Origin: Nocardioides insulae DSM 17944
Lineage (GTDB): Bacteria > Actinomycetota > Actinomycetes > Propionibacteriales > Nocardioidaceae
NCBI RefSeq assembly: GCF_000422825.1
Contig: NZ_AUGU01000013.1
Coordinates: forward strand, 62,001-126,000
Length of the DNA: 64,000 nt
Direction: 5' to 3'
Positions 18,436 to 30,808 of this stretch are shown here, in pieces. Made by a program: the position numbers and the translations under genes. Numbering within the stretch: the first letter of the stretch is position 1; every line of letters starts with the position of its first letter. A model generated the notes under the pieces. The model was not told where the DNA came from. It saw nothing but the letters and a program-made list of their open reading frames with translations, and did not search any database.

Positions 18436-19610
18436 TGGTATCGCAGGTTCGCGAGGTAGCTCTCGGCGTTGCGCCTGGTCTCGGCGACCGAGTCACCACC
18501 GAACTTCTCCACGACCGCCTCGGCGAGCACGAGCGCGACCATCGCTTCTGCGACGATGCCGGCCGCCGGGACCGCACACACGTCGGAGCGCTGGTGGTGC
18601 GCCGCGGTCTCCTCGCCGGTCGCGACGTCGACGGTGCGCAGCGCCCGCGGGACGGTCGCGATCGGCTTCATCCCGGCGCGCACGCGCAGCACCTCCCCGG
18701 TGGACATGCCGCCCTCGGTGCCGCCGGAGCGTCCGCTCGCCCGCCGCAGGCCGTCGGGGGTGGTCACGATCTCGTCGTGCGCCTGGCTGCCCGGCGTGGC
18801 CGCGAGTTCGAACCCGTCGCCCACCTCGACACCCTTGATCGCCTGGATGCCCATCAACGCGCCGGCGAGCCGGGCGTCGAGCCGGCGGTCCCAGTGCACG
18901 TGGCTGCCCAGCCCCACCGGCAGGCCGTGGACGACGACCTCGACCACGCCACCGAGGGTGTCCCCGTCCTTGTGCGCCTGGTCGATCCGGTCCACCATCC
19001 GCTGGGAGGACTCGGGGTCCAGGCACCGCACCGGGTCCTCGTCGAGGCGCGCGACATCGTCACCGGTCGGGAGCTCCTTACCCGTCGTGCGCACGCCGCC
19101 GAGCTCGATGACGTGCGACACCACCCGGGCGCCGACGGTCTGCTCGAGGAACTTCACCGCCACCGCGCCGAGGGCGACGCGGGCCGCGGTCTCCCGCGCC
19201 GAGGCGCGCTCAAGGATCGGGCGGGCGTCCTCGAAGTCATACTTCTGCATGCCGGCCAGGTCGGCGTGCCCCGGGCGAGGGCGGGTGAGCGGGGCATTGC
19301 GGGCCTGTCCGGCGAGCACGTCCGCGTCGACCGGGTCGGCGGCCATCACGGTCTCCCACTTCGGCCACTCGGTGTTGGCGACCTGGATCGCCACCGGGCC
19401 GCCCTGGGTCTCACCGTGGCGAACGCCGCCAACGACGGTCACCTGGTCCTGCTCGAACTTCATCCGCGCGCCGCGGCCGTAGCCCAGCCTGCGGCGAGCG
19501 AGCGCCTCGTCGATGTCGGCCGTGGTGATCCGGACGTGGGCCGGAAGGCCCTCGAGGATCGCGACCAGGGAGGGACCATGGGACTCGCCCGCAGTGAGCC
19601 AACGCAGCAT
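18432..19610 (-). CDS. aroC: Chorismate synthase
   Basis: Last step of the shikimate pathway: FMN-dependent conversion of EPSP to chorismate. The 392-residue protein has all three signatures: GESHGPSL near the N-terminus, the [16 protein letters not shown] block, and [17 protein letters not shown] near the C-terminus. ATG 19610 ([12 protein letters not shown]) is favoured over ATG 19619 because GGGAGG ends right before 19619 but nine bases before 19610. It heads the aroC-aroK-aroB-aroQ run; 60 bases separate it from the prepilin peptidase. Confidence 0.95.
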   Translation of the reverse strand: MLRWLTAGESHGPSLVAILEGLPAHVRITTADIDEALARRRLGYGRGARMKFEQDQVTVVGGVRHGETQGGPVAIQVANTEWPKWETVMAADPVDADVLAGQARNAPLTRPRPGHADLAGMQKYDFEDARPILERASARETAARVALGAVAVKFLEQTVGARVVSHVIELGGVRTTGKELPTGDDVARLDEDPVRCLDPESSQRMVDRIDQAHKDGDTLGGVVEVVVHGLPVGLGSHVHWDRRLDARLAGALMGIQAIKGVEVGDGFELAATPGSQAHDEIVTTPDGLRRASGRSGGTEGGMSTGEVLRVRAGMKPIATVPRALRTVDVATGEETAAHHQRSDVCAVPAAGIVAEAMVALVLAEAVVEKFGGDSVAETRRNAESYLANLRYQ

Positions 19611-19679
19611 GTCGACCATCCTCCCATCCGGCCTTCGTCGGGCCGTACGCCGGTCGGTTCCGCGAGACGAACCGCCGAC

Positions 19680-20561
19680 TCAGCCGATGAGCGTGGCGAG
19701 CCAGGGCGTCAGGAACAGAGCCAGCCACGCCCCCGCCAACAGGTGCGGCCCGAACGCATGGTGGCGGCGCAGCGAGCCGCGCCCGCGCACGGTCAACGCG
19801 CCGGCCAACCCGACCACCGCCATCAGCACGAAGCCGGTGTAGAGGCCGATCACCAGCTCTGCCCACCCGAACCAGCCGAGCAGGAAGCCCAGCGACGCCG
19901 AGAGCCGGACATCGCCGTACCCCAGTCCGGAGGGCCAGGCGAACCAGAGCAGGAAGAAGAGTGCGAACGCCGCCGCCAGCCCCAACAACGCACGCACCAG
20001 GTCCTCGGTCCGGCCGGTGAGCAGGGCGGCGACGCTGCCGGTGAGCACCAGGGCGAGGGTGGCCGGGATGATCAGCCGCCTGGGCAACAGGTGCCGGCGC
20101 GCGTCCACGATCCCGAGGACGAGGCCGAGCGGGACGAGCGGGGTCCACCACAGCAGCGCGAGCTGCTCGCCATCGCGTCCCAGCCGCCAGGCGAGGACCC
20201 CGGCCAGCACGGCCGATCCGCCCATCACGACCGGTCTCAGCCACGGCAGCCCGGCGAGGGTCTGGTAGCTGTCCCGGGGCCCGGGACCCTCATCTCTCGT
20301 CGTGCCCGCGATACTCCCGTTTCCCCCCTCACCCGAGGCGCTCCCGGCGCCCCCTGCGTAGGTGGCCGACCCTGCGTCCACGGGGTCCACGGCGGCCCCG
20401 GTCCCGCCCGGCTCGGTGCTCGACCCTGCGCTCGGCTCTGGAGTCGGTTCTGAGCTCGGCTCTGGAGTCGGCTCGGGCAGCCGGCCGATCACCGCCGGCG
20501 CGGTGGCTCCGAGCGCCGCCGCGAGGACGGCGCAGCCCACCACGAGCAGCCAGAGCGGCAC
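19680..20561 (-). CDS. Prepilin peptidase, A24 family, lacking the methylase domain
   Basis: A membrane aspartic protease that would cleave class III (type IV pilin-like) signal peptides. The 293-residue protein has a lone N-terminal membrane segment, a ~70-residue Pro/Glu/Ser/Gly-rich linker (PEPTPEPSSEPTPEPS), then about six membrane segments with the two catalytic Asp motifs LGIVDARRHLLP and GLGYGDVRLS. The cytoplasmic zinc/methylase domain of PilD is absent, as in Actinobacteria generally. It lies between aroE and aroC, where Mycobacterium also carries such a gene; no pilin gene is in the window. GTG 20561 starts just after the aroE stop. Confidence 0.85.
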   Translation of the reverse strand: MPLWLLVVGCAVLAAALGATAPAVIGRLPEPTPEPSSEPTPEPSAGSSTEPGGTGAAVDPVDAGSATYAGGAGSASGEGGNGSIAGTTRDEGPGPRDSYQTLAGLPWLRPVVMGGSAVLAGVLAWRLGRDGEQLALLWWTPLVPLGLVLGIVDARRHLLPRRLIIPATLALVLTGSVAALLTGRTEDLVRALLGLAAAFALFFLLWFAWPSGLGYGDVRLSASLGFLLGWFGWAELVIGLYTGFVLMAVVGLAGALTVRGRGSLRRHHAFGPHLLAGAWLALFLTPWLATLIG

Positions 20562-20565
20562 GGCG

Positions 20566-21381
20566 CTAGACGCGGGCCGACAACGCTCGCCGACCGGCGG
20601 CCCGCATCGCCTCGAGCGGGGCGGTGGTGCCGGTGAAGAGTTCGAACTGGCGCACCGCCTGATGGATGAGCAGGTCGAGGCCGGAGACGATCACGGTGTC
20701 GTCGGTCGTGGACAGCGCGGCCACCAGCGGGGTGGGCCACGGGTCGTAGACCACCTCGAAGAGCGCCGGGACGCCGGTCCAGCGGGCGACCAGATCCTCG
20801 GTCTGGGCGGCGGCCGGGACGGTGGAGATCAGCAGATCCGTCTCCCCCGCCCAGGCCAGCTGCTCGAGGCCCACCCGCGGGGCCGCGGGATGGGCCGCGA
20901 TGGTCGCGACCGTCTCCCCCGCCCGTTCGGCGTCACGGGCGAGCACGGTGATCCGCCGGGCGCCGAGCTCGACCATCGCCAGGGCGGTGGAGGCGGCCGT
21001 CGCCCCCGCGCCGATCACGCTCACGCGATCGACACGACCGGAGTACCGCTCACGGACGGCGTCCACCGCGCCGGGCAGGTCGGTGTTGTCCGCGAACCAG
21101 CCCCCGTCCTCGCGGACCAGGGTGTTGGCCCCGCCGGCGAGCCGGGCGGCCGGCGACACCCGGTCGGCCAGCTGGAGCGCCTCCCGCTTGAGCGGCATGG
21201 TGACCGAGAGCCCCCGGAACTCCTCGGCGTGCGCGGCCAGGAACCCGGTCAACTCCCCCGCCCCGACCCGGTGAGCGTCGTACTCCCAGGCCAGCCGGTT
21301 CTCGGCGTAGCCGGCCCGGTGCAGGGCCGGGGAGAGCGAATGTGCGATCGGGTCGCCCAGCACGGCGCAGCGGGTCAGCAC
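20566..21381 (-). CDS. aroE: Shikimate dehydrogenase
   Basis: Reduces 3-dehydroshikimate to shikimate with NADPH. The 271-residue protein has the substrate-binding GDPIAHSLSPALHR motif, VTMPLKREAL with the catalytic Lys, GGANTLVRE, NTDLPGA with the catalytic Asp, a GAGATAAS nucleotide loop, and SGLDLLIHQAVRQFELFTG near the C-terminus. Its GTG start overlaps the end of mltG by seven bases, so a cell-wall gene and an aro gene are translationally linked. Confidence 0.94.
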   Translation of the reverse strand: MLTRCAVLGDPIAHSLSPALHRAGYAENRLAWEYDAHRVGAGELTGFLAAHAEEFRGLSVTMPLKREALQLADRVSPAARLAGGANTLVREDGGWFADNTDLPGAVDAVRERYSGRVDRVSVIGAGATAASTALAMVELGARRITVLARDAERAGETVATIAAHPAAPRVGLEQLAWAGETDLLISTVPAAAQTEDLVARWTGVPALFEVVYDPWPTPLVAALSTTDDTVIVSGLDLLIHQAVRQFELFTGTTAPLEAMRAAGRRALSARV

Positions 21382-22610
21382 ACGTCCCCCTCGTCACCCG
21401 TGCAGTTCTCGGCCTGCCAGTCGCGCAGTTCGGCGACGTAGTCGTCGAACTCCTCGCCGTTCTCGGCGAACTTGGTCTCGCCGCTGGCCAGGTCGACCGT
21501 CACGTAGTAGTACCAGTCGCCCTGGGTCGGGTTGAGCGCGGCCTCGATGGCGGCGTCGCCGGGCGAGTTGATCGGCCCGGGCGGGAGGCCGGCGTAGAGG
21601 AAGGTGTTGTACGGCGAGTCGGTGGTCTCCCGCTCCTCCTGGGTGAGGCCGACGGTGAGCGGGCGGTCCAGCGCATAGTCCACCGTGGCGTCGATCTGCA
21701 GTCGCCCGCCGGTGCCCTCGACGCTGGGGTTCTCGATCCGGTTGTAGATGACCCGGGCGATCTTGGCCATGTCGGCCGGGGTCTTCCCCTCCGACTGCAC
21801 CAGGCTGGCGACGGTCATGATCTCCTGCGGCGTGTAGCCCTCGGAGACCTGTCCGGCCCGACTCTCGAGCTCGTGCTCCTGGGACGCCTGCCACCAGCGG
21901 TCCACCATCCCGGTGACGATGTCCACCGGCTTCTCCCTGGGCCCGATGTCGTAGGTCGCCGGGAAGAGATAGCCCTCCGGATCACCGCCCGCGTAGCGGG
22001 GCAGCCCGATGTCCGGGTTCTTCAGCGCCTTTCGGAACTGCTTCTCGGTGTAGTCGGTGCCCTTGGCCAACCGCGACACCACGTCGTCGACCCGGAGGCC
22101 CTCGGGAATGGTGAGGGCGTTGCTGATCCGGTTGGACGGATCGGTCAGTACGTCGAGCGCGTCGGCGGCCGCCATCTGGTGTCGCATCTCGTAGAGGCCG
22201 ACCTGGATGTTGGCCGATTCCGGGTTGGCGTTCGCGACGGAGATGAAGGCGTCCACGGAGGCCACGACGTCCTCGTCGGCCAGCGTGCGGCCGATCTCCG
22301 CGGCGGTGTCGCCCGGCTCGACCTCGATGGTGACCTGTCCAGTGCCCGGGCCGGGGTAGTCGTCGGCGCTGTCACCGAGCAGGCCGGAGAGGGCGTCGAC
22401 ACCCTTGTCTGCGGCCCACCAGGCGCCGCCGGCCAGGACGGCGAGCGCGACCAGGATCGCCAGACAGCCCGGCAGGTGGCGGCGCTTGCGCGCCGCGCGC
22501 CGACGACCGGGTGCGTTGCCGCCGTTGACCAGCGCACCGGTGAGGGGGTGATCCACATCGGCCTCCGCGGGGGTGGGACCGGGCGTGGACTCGGGATGCT
22601 GCTCGCTCAA
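21375..22610 (-). CDS. mltG: Endolytic murein transglycosylase MltG
   Basis: Cuts nascent glycan strands and is thought to set their length. The 411-residue protein has a Pro-rich cytoplasmic N-terminus, one membrane segment (LAILVALAVLAGGAWWAA, about residues 49-66) and an extracellular YceG domain with TVASLVQSEGKTPADMAKIA carrying the conserved catalytic Glu, then YNRI and the late PYNTFLYAGLPPGPINSPG block. TTG 22610 follows the ruvX stop by four bases with GAGG upstream; open frame before that is inside ruvX. Confidence 0.92.
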   Translation of the reverse strand: MSEQHPESTPGPTPAEADVDHPLTGALVNGGNAPGRRRAARKRRHLPGCLAILVALAVLAGGAWWAADKGVDALSGLLGDSADDYPGPGTGQVTIEVEPGDTAAEIGRTLADEDVVASVDAFISVANANPESANIQVGLYEMRHQMAAADALDVLTDPSNRISNALTIPEGLRVDDVVSRLAKGTDYTEKQFRKALKNPDIGLPRYAGGDPEGYLFPATYDIGPREKPVDIVTGMVDRWWQASQEHELESRAGQVSEGYTPQEIMTVASLVQSEGKTPADMAKIARVIYNRIENPSVEGTGGRLQIDATVDYALDRPLTVGLTQEERETTDSPYNTFLYAGLPPGPINSPGDAAIEAALNPTQGDWYYYVTVDLASGETKFAENGEEFDDYVAELRDWQAENCTGDEGDVC

Positions 22611-22614
22611 ACTC

Positions 22615-23079
22615 TCAGACCTCGACGATCTCTCCAGGCGCATCCCCCGAAGCGCGTTCCGTGTCCAGTGCGTGCTGCAGGATGAACACCGCCGCGGCCT
22701 GGTCGACGACCGCACGGCGCTGCGCGCCCTTCCGTCCTTGCTCGCGCAGCATAGCCTCAGCGGAGACGGTGGTCAGGCGTTCATCGACGAGTCGCACCGG
22801 CAGCGGGGCGACCCGGCGGGCGAGCTTGGCGGCGAACTCCCGGACCTTGACCGTGGCAGGGTTCTCCCCGCCCTTGAGCGACCGGGGCAGGCCGACGACG
22901 ACCTCCGTGACCAGGCTCTCCTCGGCGATCTCGCCCAGGATCTGATGGATCCGGGCGAGGTCGCCACGTCCCCGCTTCACCGTCTCCACGGGCGTGGCCA
23001 GGAAACCGGTGGGGTCGGATCTGGCCACCCCGATCCTGGCATCACCGGGATCGATGCCGAGACGTACGCCGGATCGCAC
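22615..23079 (-). CDS. ruvX: Putative pre-16S rRNA nuclease YqgF/RuvX
   Basis: An RNase H-fold protein that matures the 5' end of 16S rRNA in E. coli. The 154-residue protein has GIDPGDARIGVARSD with the first catalytic Asp, VVVGLPRSLKGGENPAT, RLVDERLTTVSAEAML with the second acidic site, and VVDQAAAVFILQHALD with the last Asp. GTG 23079 has AGGAG six bases upstream; a longer open frame enters alaS in another frame. The 67-bp gap to alaS carries a 12-bp tandem repeat. Confidence 0.93.
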   Translation of the reverse strand: MRSGVRLGIDPGDARIGVARSDPTGFLATPVETVKRGRGDLARIHQILGEIAEESLVTEVVVGLPRSLKGGENPATVKVREFAAKLARRVAPLPVRLVDERLTTVSAEAMLREQGRKGAQRRAVVDQAAAVFILQHALDTERASGDAPGEIVEV

Positions 23080-23146
23080 GATGGTCTCCTGTCGCTGCTC
23101 GGGTCGCTGCTCGGGTCGCTGGCGGGTGGGACGCGGGTCGGGGCGG

Positions 23147-25833
<2,687 letters not shown>

Positions 25834-25834
<1 letters not shown>

Positions 25835-26169
25835 CAGTCGGTGCCTTCCTGTTCCAGCTGGTGACCGGTCGACCTGGTGTCGCCGGCGAGGGGGGTGATC
25901 GGGGATGTGTCGTGATCGGGGTGCGCGCGGGCGGCGAGCTGCCGGTCCACGCGAGGGTCTGGTCGCAGCGCGAGCCGCTCGCGCAACTCGTGCTCCTTCT
26001 CGGCGGAGCCGACGGCGATCTCCTCGCGCAGCATCCGGGCGCCCACCCCGAGCGCCTGCAGCCGGTCCCGGAGCCCGTTCGGGCTCACCGACTCGGCCGC
26101 GCGTCGCCCGCGGATCATCGCATAGATGCCGGCCCCGGCGCCCGCCGCGAACCACAGCGCCCGGCTCAT
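25834..26169 (-). CDS. Small membrane-anchored protein, DUF6167-like
   Basis: A 111-residue protein with one N-terminal hydrophobic segment (ALWFAAGAGAGIYAMIRG) and a charged, helical cytoplasmic part (LRDRLQALGVGARMLREEIA), then a polar tail. I recognise it as the DUF6167-type protein that often precedes alaS in Actinobacteria; no function is known to me. It overlaps the preceding gene as ATGA and alaS as TGATG, so all three should be co-translated. Confidence 0.7.
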
Positions 26170-26813
26170 GGCGTGCTCCCGGCCGTGGACGGCGCCGGGG
26201 TCTCGCCGACGGTGCGGGCGGGCGGCGGCTCCTGATCGGGCGCCACGTCGCGGCGGTGGCGCGCGCGATACTCCCGCAGCGCCTCCTTGACCTCCACCTT
26301 GCGTGCCTTGCGGCGGCGGCGCAGTTCGCGCCTCATCTCCAGCCGGACCCGGTCCAGCGACTCGGGCCGCAGCGCCCGGCGTACGCCGTGCGCCGCCGAG
26401 GCCGAGCGCACCAGCGTCTCGCGCATGAGCACGTCGGCGAAGGCGGGCCCGCTCAGCCGGGCCGGGGCCGTTGCGGCCCGCTCGGCAGGGACCGGCTCCT
26501 CACCGAGCCGGGTGATCACGCTGATCTGCTCCTGGCCATGTGACCGCTGCTGCGACCGCTGCTGTGACCGGCCCCCGGACCCGTCACCGCTCGTCGTCCT
26601 GCCCGCGGACCGGTCTGCCGCAGCAGGTGGGGCCTCCCGGGGCTCCGCGAGCTGCCGGTGCAGGTCGTCGAGCCGAGCCTCGAGCTGGGCCGTGCGAGCG
26701 CGGTCCCGGCGCCGGGCGCGCCTCGCCGGGAGGGCTCCGAGCAGCACCCCGAGCACCAGTGCGACCGCGAGCGCCACCACGATGATCAGTGGGGAGGTGA
26801 TGGGGTCGCTCAT
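26166..26813 (-). CDS. Hypothetical membrane-anchored basic helical protein
   Basis: A 215-residue protein of unknown function. One N-terminal membrane segment (SPLIIVVALAVALVLGVLLG) is followed by a short coiled-coil stretch (RTAQLEARLDDLHRQL), a low-complexity Gly/Gln/Ser linker with SQQRSQQRS, a conserved-looking block (FADVLMRETLVRSASAAHGV) and a strongly basic helix (RRELRRRRKARKVEVKEAL). Similar proteins lie before alaS in related genera, as far as I recall. A -10-like TAGGCT lies eight bases before the ATG, so the message may be nearly leaderless. Confidence 0.65.
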   Translation of the reverse strand: MSDPITSPLIIVVALAVALVLGVLLGALPARRARRRDRARTAQLEARLDDLHRQLAEPREAPPAAADRSAGRTTSGDGSGGRSQQRSQQRSHGQEQISVITRLGEEPVPAERAATAPARLSGPAFADVLMRETLVRSASAAHGVRRALRPESLDRVRLEMRRELRRRRKARKVEVKEALREYRARHRRDVAPDQEPPPARTVGETPAPSTAGSTP

Positions 26814-26821
26814 GACGGACG

Positions 26822-26827
26822 AGCCTA
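26822..26827 (-). promoter_or_regulatory. -10 box eight bases before the 26166-26813 gene
   Basis: TAGGCT on the minus strand in GATAGGCT context, eight bases before ATG 26813. It would serve the hypothetical-DUF6167-alaS unit. Confidence 0.45.
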
Positions 26828-26924
26828 TCGCCTGGCCACCCGGCCGACGCCAGGCACCCGGGTCCCCGGACGCGCCCTCCGCGAACTGCTCGGCCGGGCT
26901 GTCGGTGACCGAGCGATCGGGCCT

Positions 26925-28391
26925 TCAGCCGCGGCGAGGGGCCTCTCCGCGGATGATCCGGCGCACACGCTCCCAGCGCTCCTGCACGCCGGCCTCCGCG
27001 CCGTGGCTGGTGGGCCGGTAGTACGCCGCGTCCGAGAGCTCGTCGGGGAGGTACTGCTGCTCGGCGATGCCGAACGGCTCGTCATGGGCGTACTTGTAGC
27101 TCGACCCGTGGCCCAGCTTCTTCGCGCCCGAGTAGTGGGCGTCGCGCAGGTGCGGCGGGACCTGCCCGATCCTGCCCGCACGGACGTCGCCGAGGGCATC
27201 GGAGATCGCGGTGGTGATCGCATTCGACTTGGGGGCAACGGCCAGCGCAACCGTGGCGTGGGCGAGGGTGAGCTGGGCCTCCGGCATCCCGATGAGCTGG
27301 ACCGTCTGTGCGGCCGCGACCGCGGTCTGCAGCGCGGACGGGTCGGCCAGCCCGATGTCCTCGCTGGCGAGGATCATCAGCCGCCGAGCGATGAAGCGGG
27401 GGTCTTCGCCGGCCTCGATCATCCGGGCCAGGTAGTGCAGGGCGGCGTCGGCGTCCGACCCGCGCACCGACTTGATGAAGGCGCTGACCACGTCGTAGTG
27501 CTGGTCGCCCTGCCGGTCGTAACGCACGGCCGCCCGATCGACCGCCCGCTCGGCCGCCGCCAGCGTGATCACCTCGCGCGGCTCACCGCGGGCCCGCTCA
27601 CCCTCCTCGGATTCCTCGGATTCCTCGGTCTCCTCAGTCGGGTCGGCCTCCTCGGTCCGCTCCACCGTCTCGGCGGCGCCCGCGGCGGCCTCGAGATAGG
27701 TGAGCGCCCGTCGGGCGTCGCCACCGGCCAACCGGACGAGGTGTTCGAGCGCCTCCTCCTCGAGGTCGTAGGCCGCGGCCAGCCCGCGCTCGTCGGCCAG
27801 CGCGCGCTCCAGGACCGCGCGCACGTCGGCGTCGGTCAGCGACTCCAGCCGCAGCAAAAGGCTGCGCGAGAGCAACGGACTGATCACCGAGAAGAACGGG
27901 TTCTCGGTCGTGGCGGCCACCAGGGTGACCCAGCGGTTCTCCACCCCGGGAAGCAGCGCGTCCTGTTGGGCCTTGCTGAACCGGTGGACCTCGTCGACGA
28001 ACAGCACCGTCTCCGAGCCGGTCCGCACCAGCCGAGACCTGGCCTCGTCGATCGCAGCCCGGACCTCCTTCACACCTGCCGACACCGCCGAGGCCTCGAC
28101 GAAGCGCCGCTCGGTCTGCCGGCTCACGATCGAGGCGATGGTGGTCTTGCCGGTGCCCGGCGGCCCCCACAGCAGCAGGGACAGCGACCGGTCCCCCTCG
28201 ATCAACTGGTGCAGCGGGGACCCGGGCGCCTTGAGTTGGTCCTGCCCGAAGAGTTCGTCCAGGGTGCGCGGCCGCATCCGGACCGCGAGCGGCGCCGCGG
28301 CGTGCCCGGCGTCCGCCAGCGAACCGGTCGACCCGGACCTGCCCGGTCCCTCCCCCGGCGTACTCATCTCGAACAGGCCCTCGGCACTCAC
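26925..28391 (-). CDS. rarA: Replication-associated recombination protein RarA (MgsA, AAA+ ATPase)
   Basis: A clamp-loader-like AAA+ ATPase acting at stalled replication forks. The 488-residue protein has Walker [11 protein letters not shown] near residue 70, Walker [10 protein letters not shown], sensor 1 [11 protein letters not shown], and the C-terminal tetramerisation region ([31 protein letters not shown]). An acidic low-complexity insert (about residues 244-267, [13 protein letters not shown]) is encoded by short TCC-rich DNA repeats. GTG 28391 is favoured because a TAGGCT -10 lies six bases upstream, implying a leaderless message. Confidence 0.93.
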   Translation of the reverse strand: MSAEGLFEMSTPGEGPGRSGSTGSLADAGHAAAPLAVRMRPRTLDELFGQDQLKAPGSPLHQLIEGDRSLSLLLWGPPGTGKTTIASIVSRQTERRFVEASAVSAGVKEVRAAIDEARSRLVRTGSETVLFVDEVHRFSKAQQDALLPGVENRWVTLVAATTENPFFSVISPLLSRSLLLRLESLTDADVRAVLERALADERGLAAAYDLEEEALEHLVRLAGGDARRALTYLEAAAGAAETVERTEEADPTEETEESEESEEGERARGEPREVITLAAAERAVDRAAVRYDRQGDQHYDVVSAFIKSVRGSDADAALHYLARMIEAGEDPRFIARRLMILASEDIGLADPSALQTAVAAAQTVQLIGMPEAQLTLAHATVALAVAPKSNAITTAISDALGDVRAGRIGQVPPHLRDAHYSGAKKLGHGSSYKYAHDEPFGIAEQQYLPDELSDAAYYRPTSHGAEAGVQERWERVRRIIRGEAPRRG

Positions 28392-28397
28392 CCGTGC

Positions 28398-28403
28398 AGC
28401 CTA
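28398..28403 (-). promoter_or_regulatory. -10 box of a leaderless rarA transcript
   Basis: TAGGCT on the minus strand, six bases before GTG 28391. No ribosome-binding site fits between, so transcription and translation would start at about the same base. Confidence 0.55.
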
Positions 28404-28450
28404 CGAGACCCGCACGCCGCCGCCCGCGTGCGCACCCCCACGGGACGACG

Positions 28451-28484
28451 AGGCGGGTGGCACGGCGATGCCGGCCACCCGCCT
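28451..28484 (-). terminator. Terminator of the peptide ABC transporter operon
   Basis: AGGCGGGTGGC (28451-28461) pairs with GCCACCCGCCT (28474-28484); inside it CGGC and GCCG pair around GAT, leaving one unpaired A. A near-perfect 15-bp stem 18 bases after the last gene of the operon. Confidence 0.8.
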
Positions 28485-28502
28485 ACGTCGCTCTCGGAGC
28501 GA

Positions 28503-29693
28503 TCAGGCCTTGCCGCCCATGGTGTTGTTGGCCAGGTCGAACCAGGTGTCGGAGTATCCGGATCCGACCGAGAGCTCGGCGGCGGGACCCGCGGCCGGGT
28601 CGGGGAGACCGGTCGAGTCCACGCCGAGCAGACCCGGGGTGACCGGCTTGCTCGGGTGCTGGCCGAGCTCGCCGGGGAAGTGGCAGGCGACCTTGTGCTT
28701 GGGACCGATCTGGAGCAGCGGCGGCTCGACCCGGGCACAGATCTCCTGGGCCAGCGGGCACCGGGTGCGGAAGCGGCAGCCGGACGGCGGGTTGATCGGC
28801 GAGGGCACGTCCCCCTGCAACCGGATCCGCTCCCGTCTGCCGCCCACCTGGGCCTGCTTCACGTCGGGTACGGCGGAGAGCAGCGCCTGGGTGTAGGGGT
28901 GGTGCGGGCGCGAGTAGAGGGTGTCCCGGTCGGCGATCTCCACGATCTTGCCGAGGTACATCACCGCGATCTCGGGACAGAAGTGCCGCACCACCGCGAG
29001 GTCGTGGGCGATGAAGAGGAACGCGATGCCGAACTCGTCCTGGAGTTCCTGGAGCAGGTTGATCACCTGGGCCTGGATGGAGACGTCCAGCGCGGAGACC
29101 GGCTCGTCGGCGACCAGCAGCTTGGGCTGGAGGGTCAGCGCCCGGGCGATGCCGATGCGCTGCCGCTGACCGCCGGAGAACTCGTGCGGGTAGCGGTTGT
29201 AGTGCTCCGGATTGAGGCCGACGATCTCGAGCAGCTCCTGCACCCGCGGGAGGATCTTGGACTTCGGCACGATCCCGTGGATCGCCAGGGGTGCCCCGAT
29301 GATCGAGCCGACGGTGTGCCTGGGGTTCAGCGAGGTGTAGGGATCCTGGAAGATCATCTGGATGTCGCGGCGCAGCGGCTTGAGCTTGCCGGCCGAGACC
29401 TTGGCGATGTCCTTGCCCTCGAAGTCGATGGTCCCGCCGGTCGGCTCGTGCAGCCGGGTGATCAGCCGGCCGGTGGTGGACTTCCCGCACCCCGACTCGC
29501 CGACCAGGCCGAGGGACTGGCCCGGCTGGACCCGGAAGGAGACCCCGTCGACCGCCTGGACGTGACCGACGGTGCGCCGGAACAACCCGGAGGACTTCAC
29601 CGGGAAGTACATCTTCAGGTTGGTGACGTCGAGGATCGGCCTGTCCTCGGCCGCCGATGCAGCGGTCGGCTCGTTGGCCAGCTTGGTGCTCAC
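28503..29693 (-). CDS. Peptide ABC transporter ATP-binding protein, DppF/OppF type
   Basis: Second ATPase of a di/oligopeptide importer. The 396-residue protein has Walker [10 protein letters not shown], signature [15 protein letters not shown], Walker [13 protein letters not shown], the switch His in IAHDL, and the C-terminal oligopeptide-transporter iron-sulfur-type region ([21 protein letters not shown]). The GTG start overlaps the upstream ATPase gene as GTGA; earlier open frame lies inside that gene. It is the last gene of the permease C - binding protein - permease B - ATPase D - ATPase F operon. Confidence 0.93.
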   Translation of the reverse strand: MSTKLANEPTAASAAEDRPILDVTNLKMYFPVKSSGLFRRTVGHVQAVDGVSFRVQPGQSLGLVGESGCGKSTTGRLITRLHEPTGGTIDFEGKDIAKVSAGKLKPLRRDIQMIFQDPYTSLNPRHTVGSIIGAPLAIHGIVPKSKILPRVQELLEIVGLNPEHYNRYPHEFSGGQRQRIGIARALTLQPKLLVADEPVSALDVSIQAQVINLLQELQDEFGIAFLFIAHDLAVVRHFCPEIAVMYLGKIVEIADRDTLYSRPHHPYTQALLSAVPDVKQAQVGGRRERIRLQGDVPSPINPPSGCRFRTRCPLAQEICARVEPPLLQIGPKHKVACHFPGELGQHPSKPVTPGLLGVDSTGLPDPAAGPAAELSVGSGYSDTWFDLANNTMGGKA

Positions 29694-30796
29694 TTGTCCT
29701 CCACCCCCGTGTCGGTGCCCTGCTCGGCAGGGGTCTGGGTCTGCGCGTTCTGTTCCAGGGCCGCCAGGTCCGGCGCGATCTCGGGCAGGATCTCGGTCGC
29801 GTAGATCTGATCGGGGTCGGCCAGGTGGCACCGCTTGAGGTGGTGGGGGCCGCGGCTGCCCGGCACCAGCTCGGGAAGCTCGGTACGGCAGCGGTCGCCG
29901 GGCACCTTGTCCCGGTGCGCGCAGCGCGGGTTGAACGCACACCCCTTCGGTGGGCTCAGCAGGCTGGGCGGGCTGCCCGGGATCGGCACCAGCTTGGCGT
30001 CCACATCACCGGTGACCTCGGGCACGCTGGAGAGCAGGCCCCAGGTGTAGGGCATCTCGGGGTGGGTGAGGATCTCCCGGCAGGGGCCGTACTCGACTGC
30101 CTTGCCGGCGTACATGACCAGGACGTCGTCGGCCATCTCCGCGACCACGCCGAGGTCGTGGGTGATGATCATGATCGCGGAGTTGAACTCCTTCTGCAGG
30201 TCCTGGAGGAGATCCAGGATCTGCGCCTGCACGGTCACATCGAGCGCCGTGGTCGGTTCGTCGGCGATCAGCAGGCTGGGGTTGTTGACCAGGCCCATCG
30301 CGATCATCGCGCGCTGCCGCATGCCGCCGGAGAACTGGTGCGGGTAGTCGTCGACGCGGCGGTCCGGCTGCGGGATGCCGACCCGGTCGAGCATCTCGAT
30401 CGCGCGGGTGCGGGCGGCCTTCTTGCTGACATCGTTGTGGACCCGGTAGGCCTCGACGATCTGGTTGCCGACCGAGTAGTACGGGTGCATCGCGGAGAGC
30501 GGATCCTGGAAGATCATCGCGACGTCGCGGCCACGCTTGCGCCGCATCTCCTCGTCGCTGATCTTGAGCAGATCCTCGTCCTCGAGCAGGATCTCGCCGC
30601 TGACCATCGCCCGGGTCTTGCGGTGCAGTCCGAGGATGGTGGACGTGGACACGGACTTGCCCGAACCGGACTCGCCGACGATCCCGAGGGTCTGGCCGCG
30701 CTCGAGGTCGAAGGAGAGGCCGTCGGTCGCCTTGACGATGCCATCCTGGGTCGGGAAGTGGACGCGGAGGTCGCGTACCGACAAGAAGCTGGACAC
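29690..30796 (-). CDS. Peptide ABC transporter ATP-binding protein, DppD/OppD type
   Basis: First ATPase of the importer. The 368-residue protein has Walker [11 protein letters not shown], the signature [15 protein letters not shown], Walker [13 protein letters not shown], the switch His in ITHDLG, and a C-terminal Cys-containing tail ([20 protein letters not shown]) typical of the family. Cassette order and spacing match DppD. It starts 12 bases after the permease gene and overlaps the next ATPase gene by four bases. Confidence 0.93.
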   Translation of the reverse strand: MSSFLSVRDLRVHFPTQDGIVKATDGLSFDLERGQTLGIVGESGSGKSVSTSTILGLHRKTRAMVSGEILLEDEDLLKISDEEMRRKRGRDVAMIFQDPLSAMHPYYSVGNQIVEAYRVHNDVSKKAARTRAIEMLDRVGIPQPDRRVDDYPHQFSGGMRQRAMIAMGLVNNPSLLIADEPTTALDVTVQAQILDLLQDLQKEFNSAIMIITHDLGVVAEMADDVLVMYAGKAVEYGPCREILTHPEMPYTWGLLSSVPEVTGDVDAKLVPIPGSPPSLLSPPKGCAFNPRCAHRDKVPGDRCRTELPELVPGSRGPHHLKRCHLADPDQIYATEILPEIAPDLAALEQNAQTQTPAEQGTDTGVEDK

Positions 30797-30808
30797 AGGG
30801 ACTCTCTC

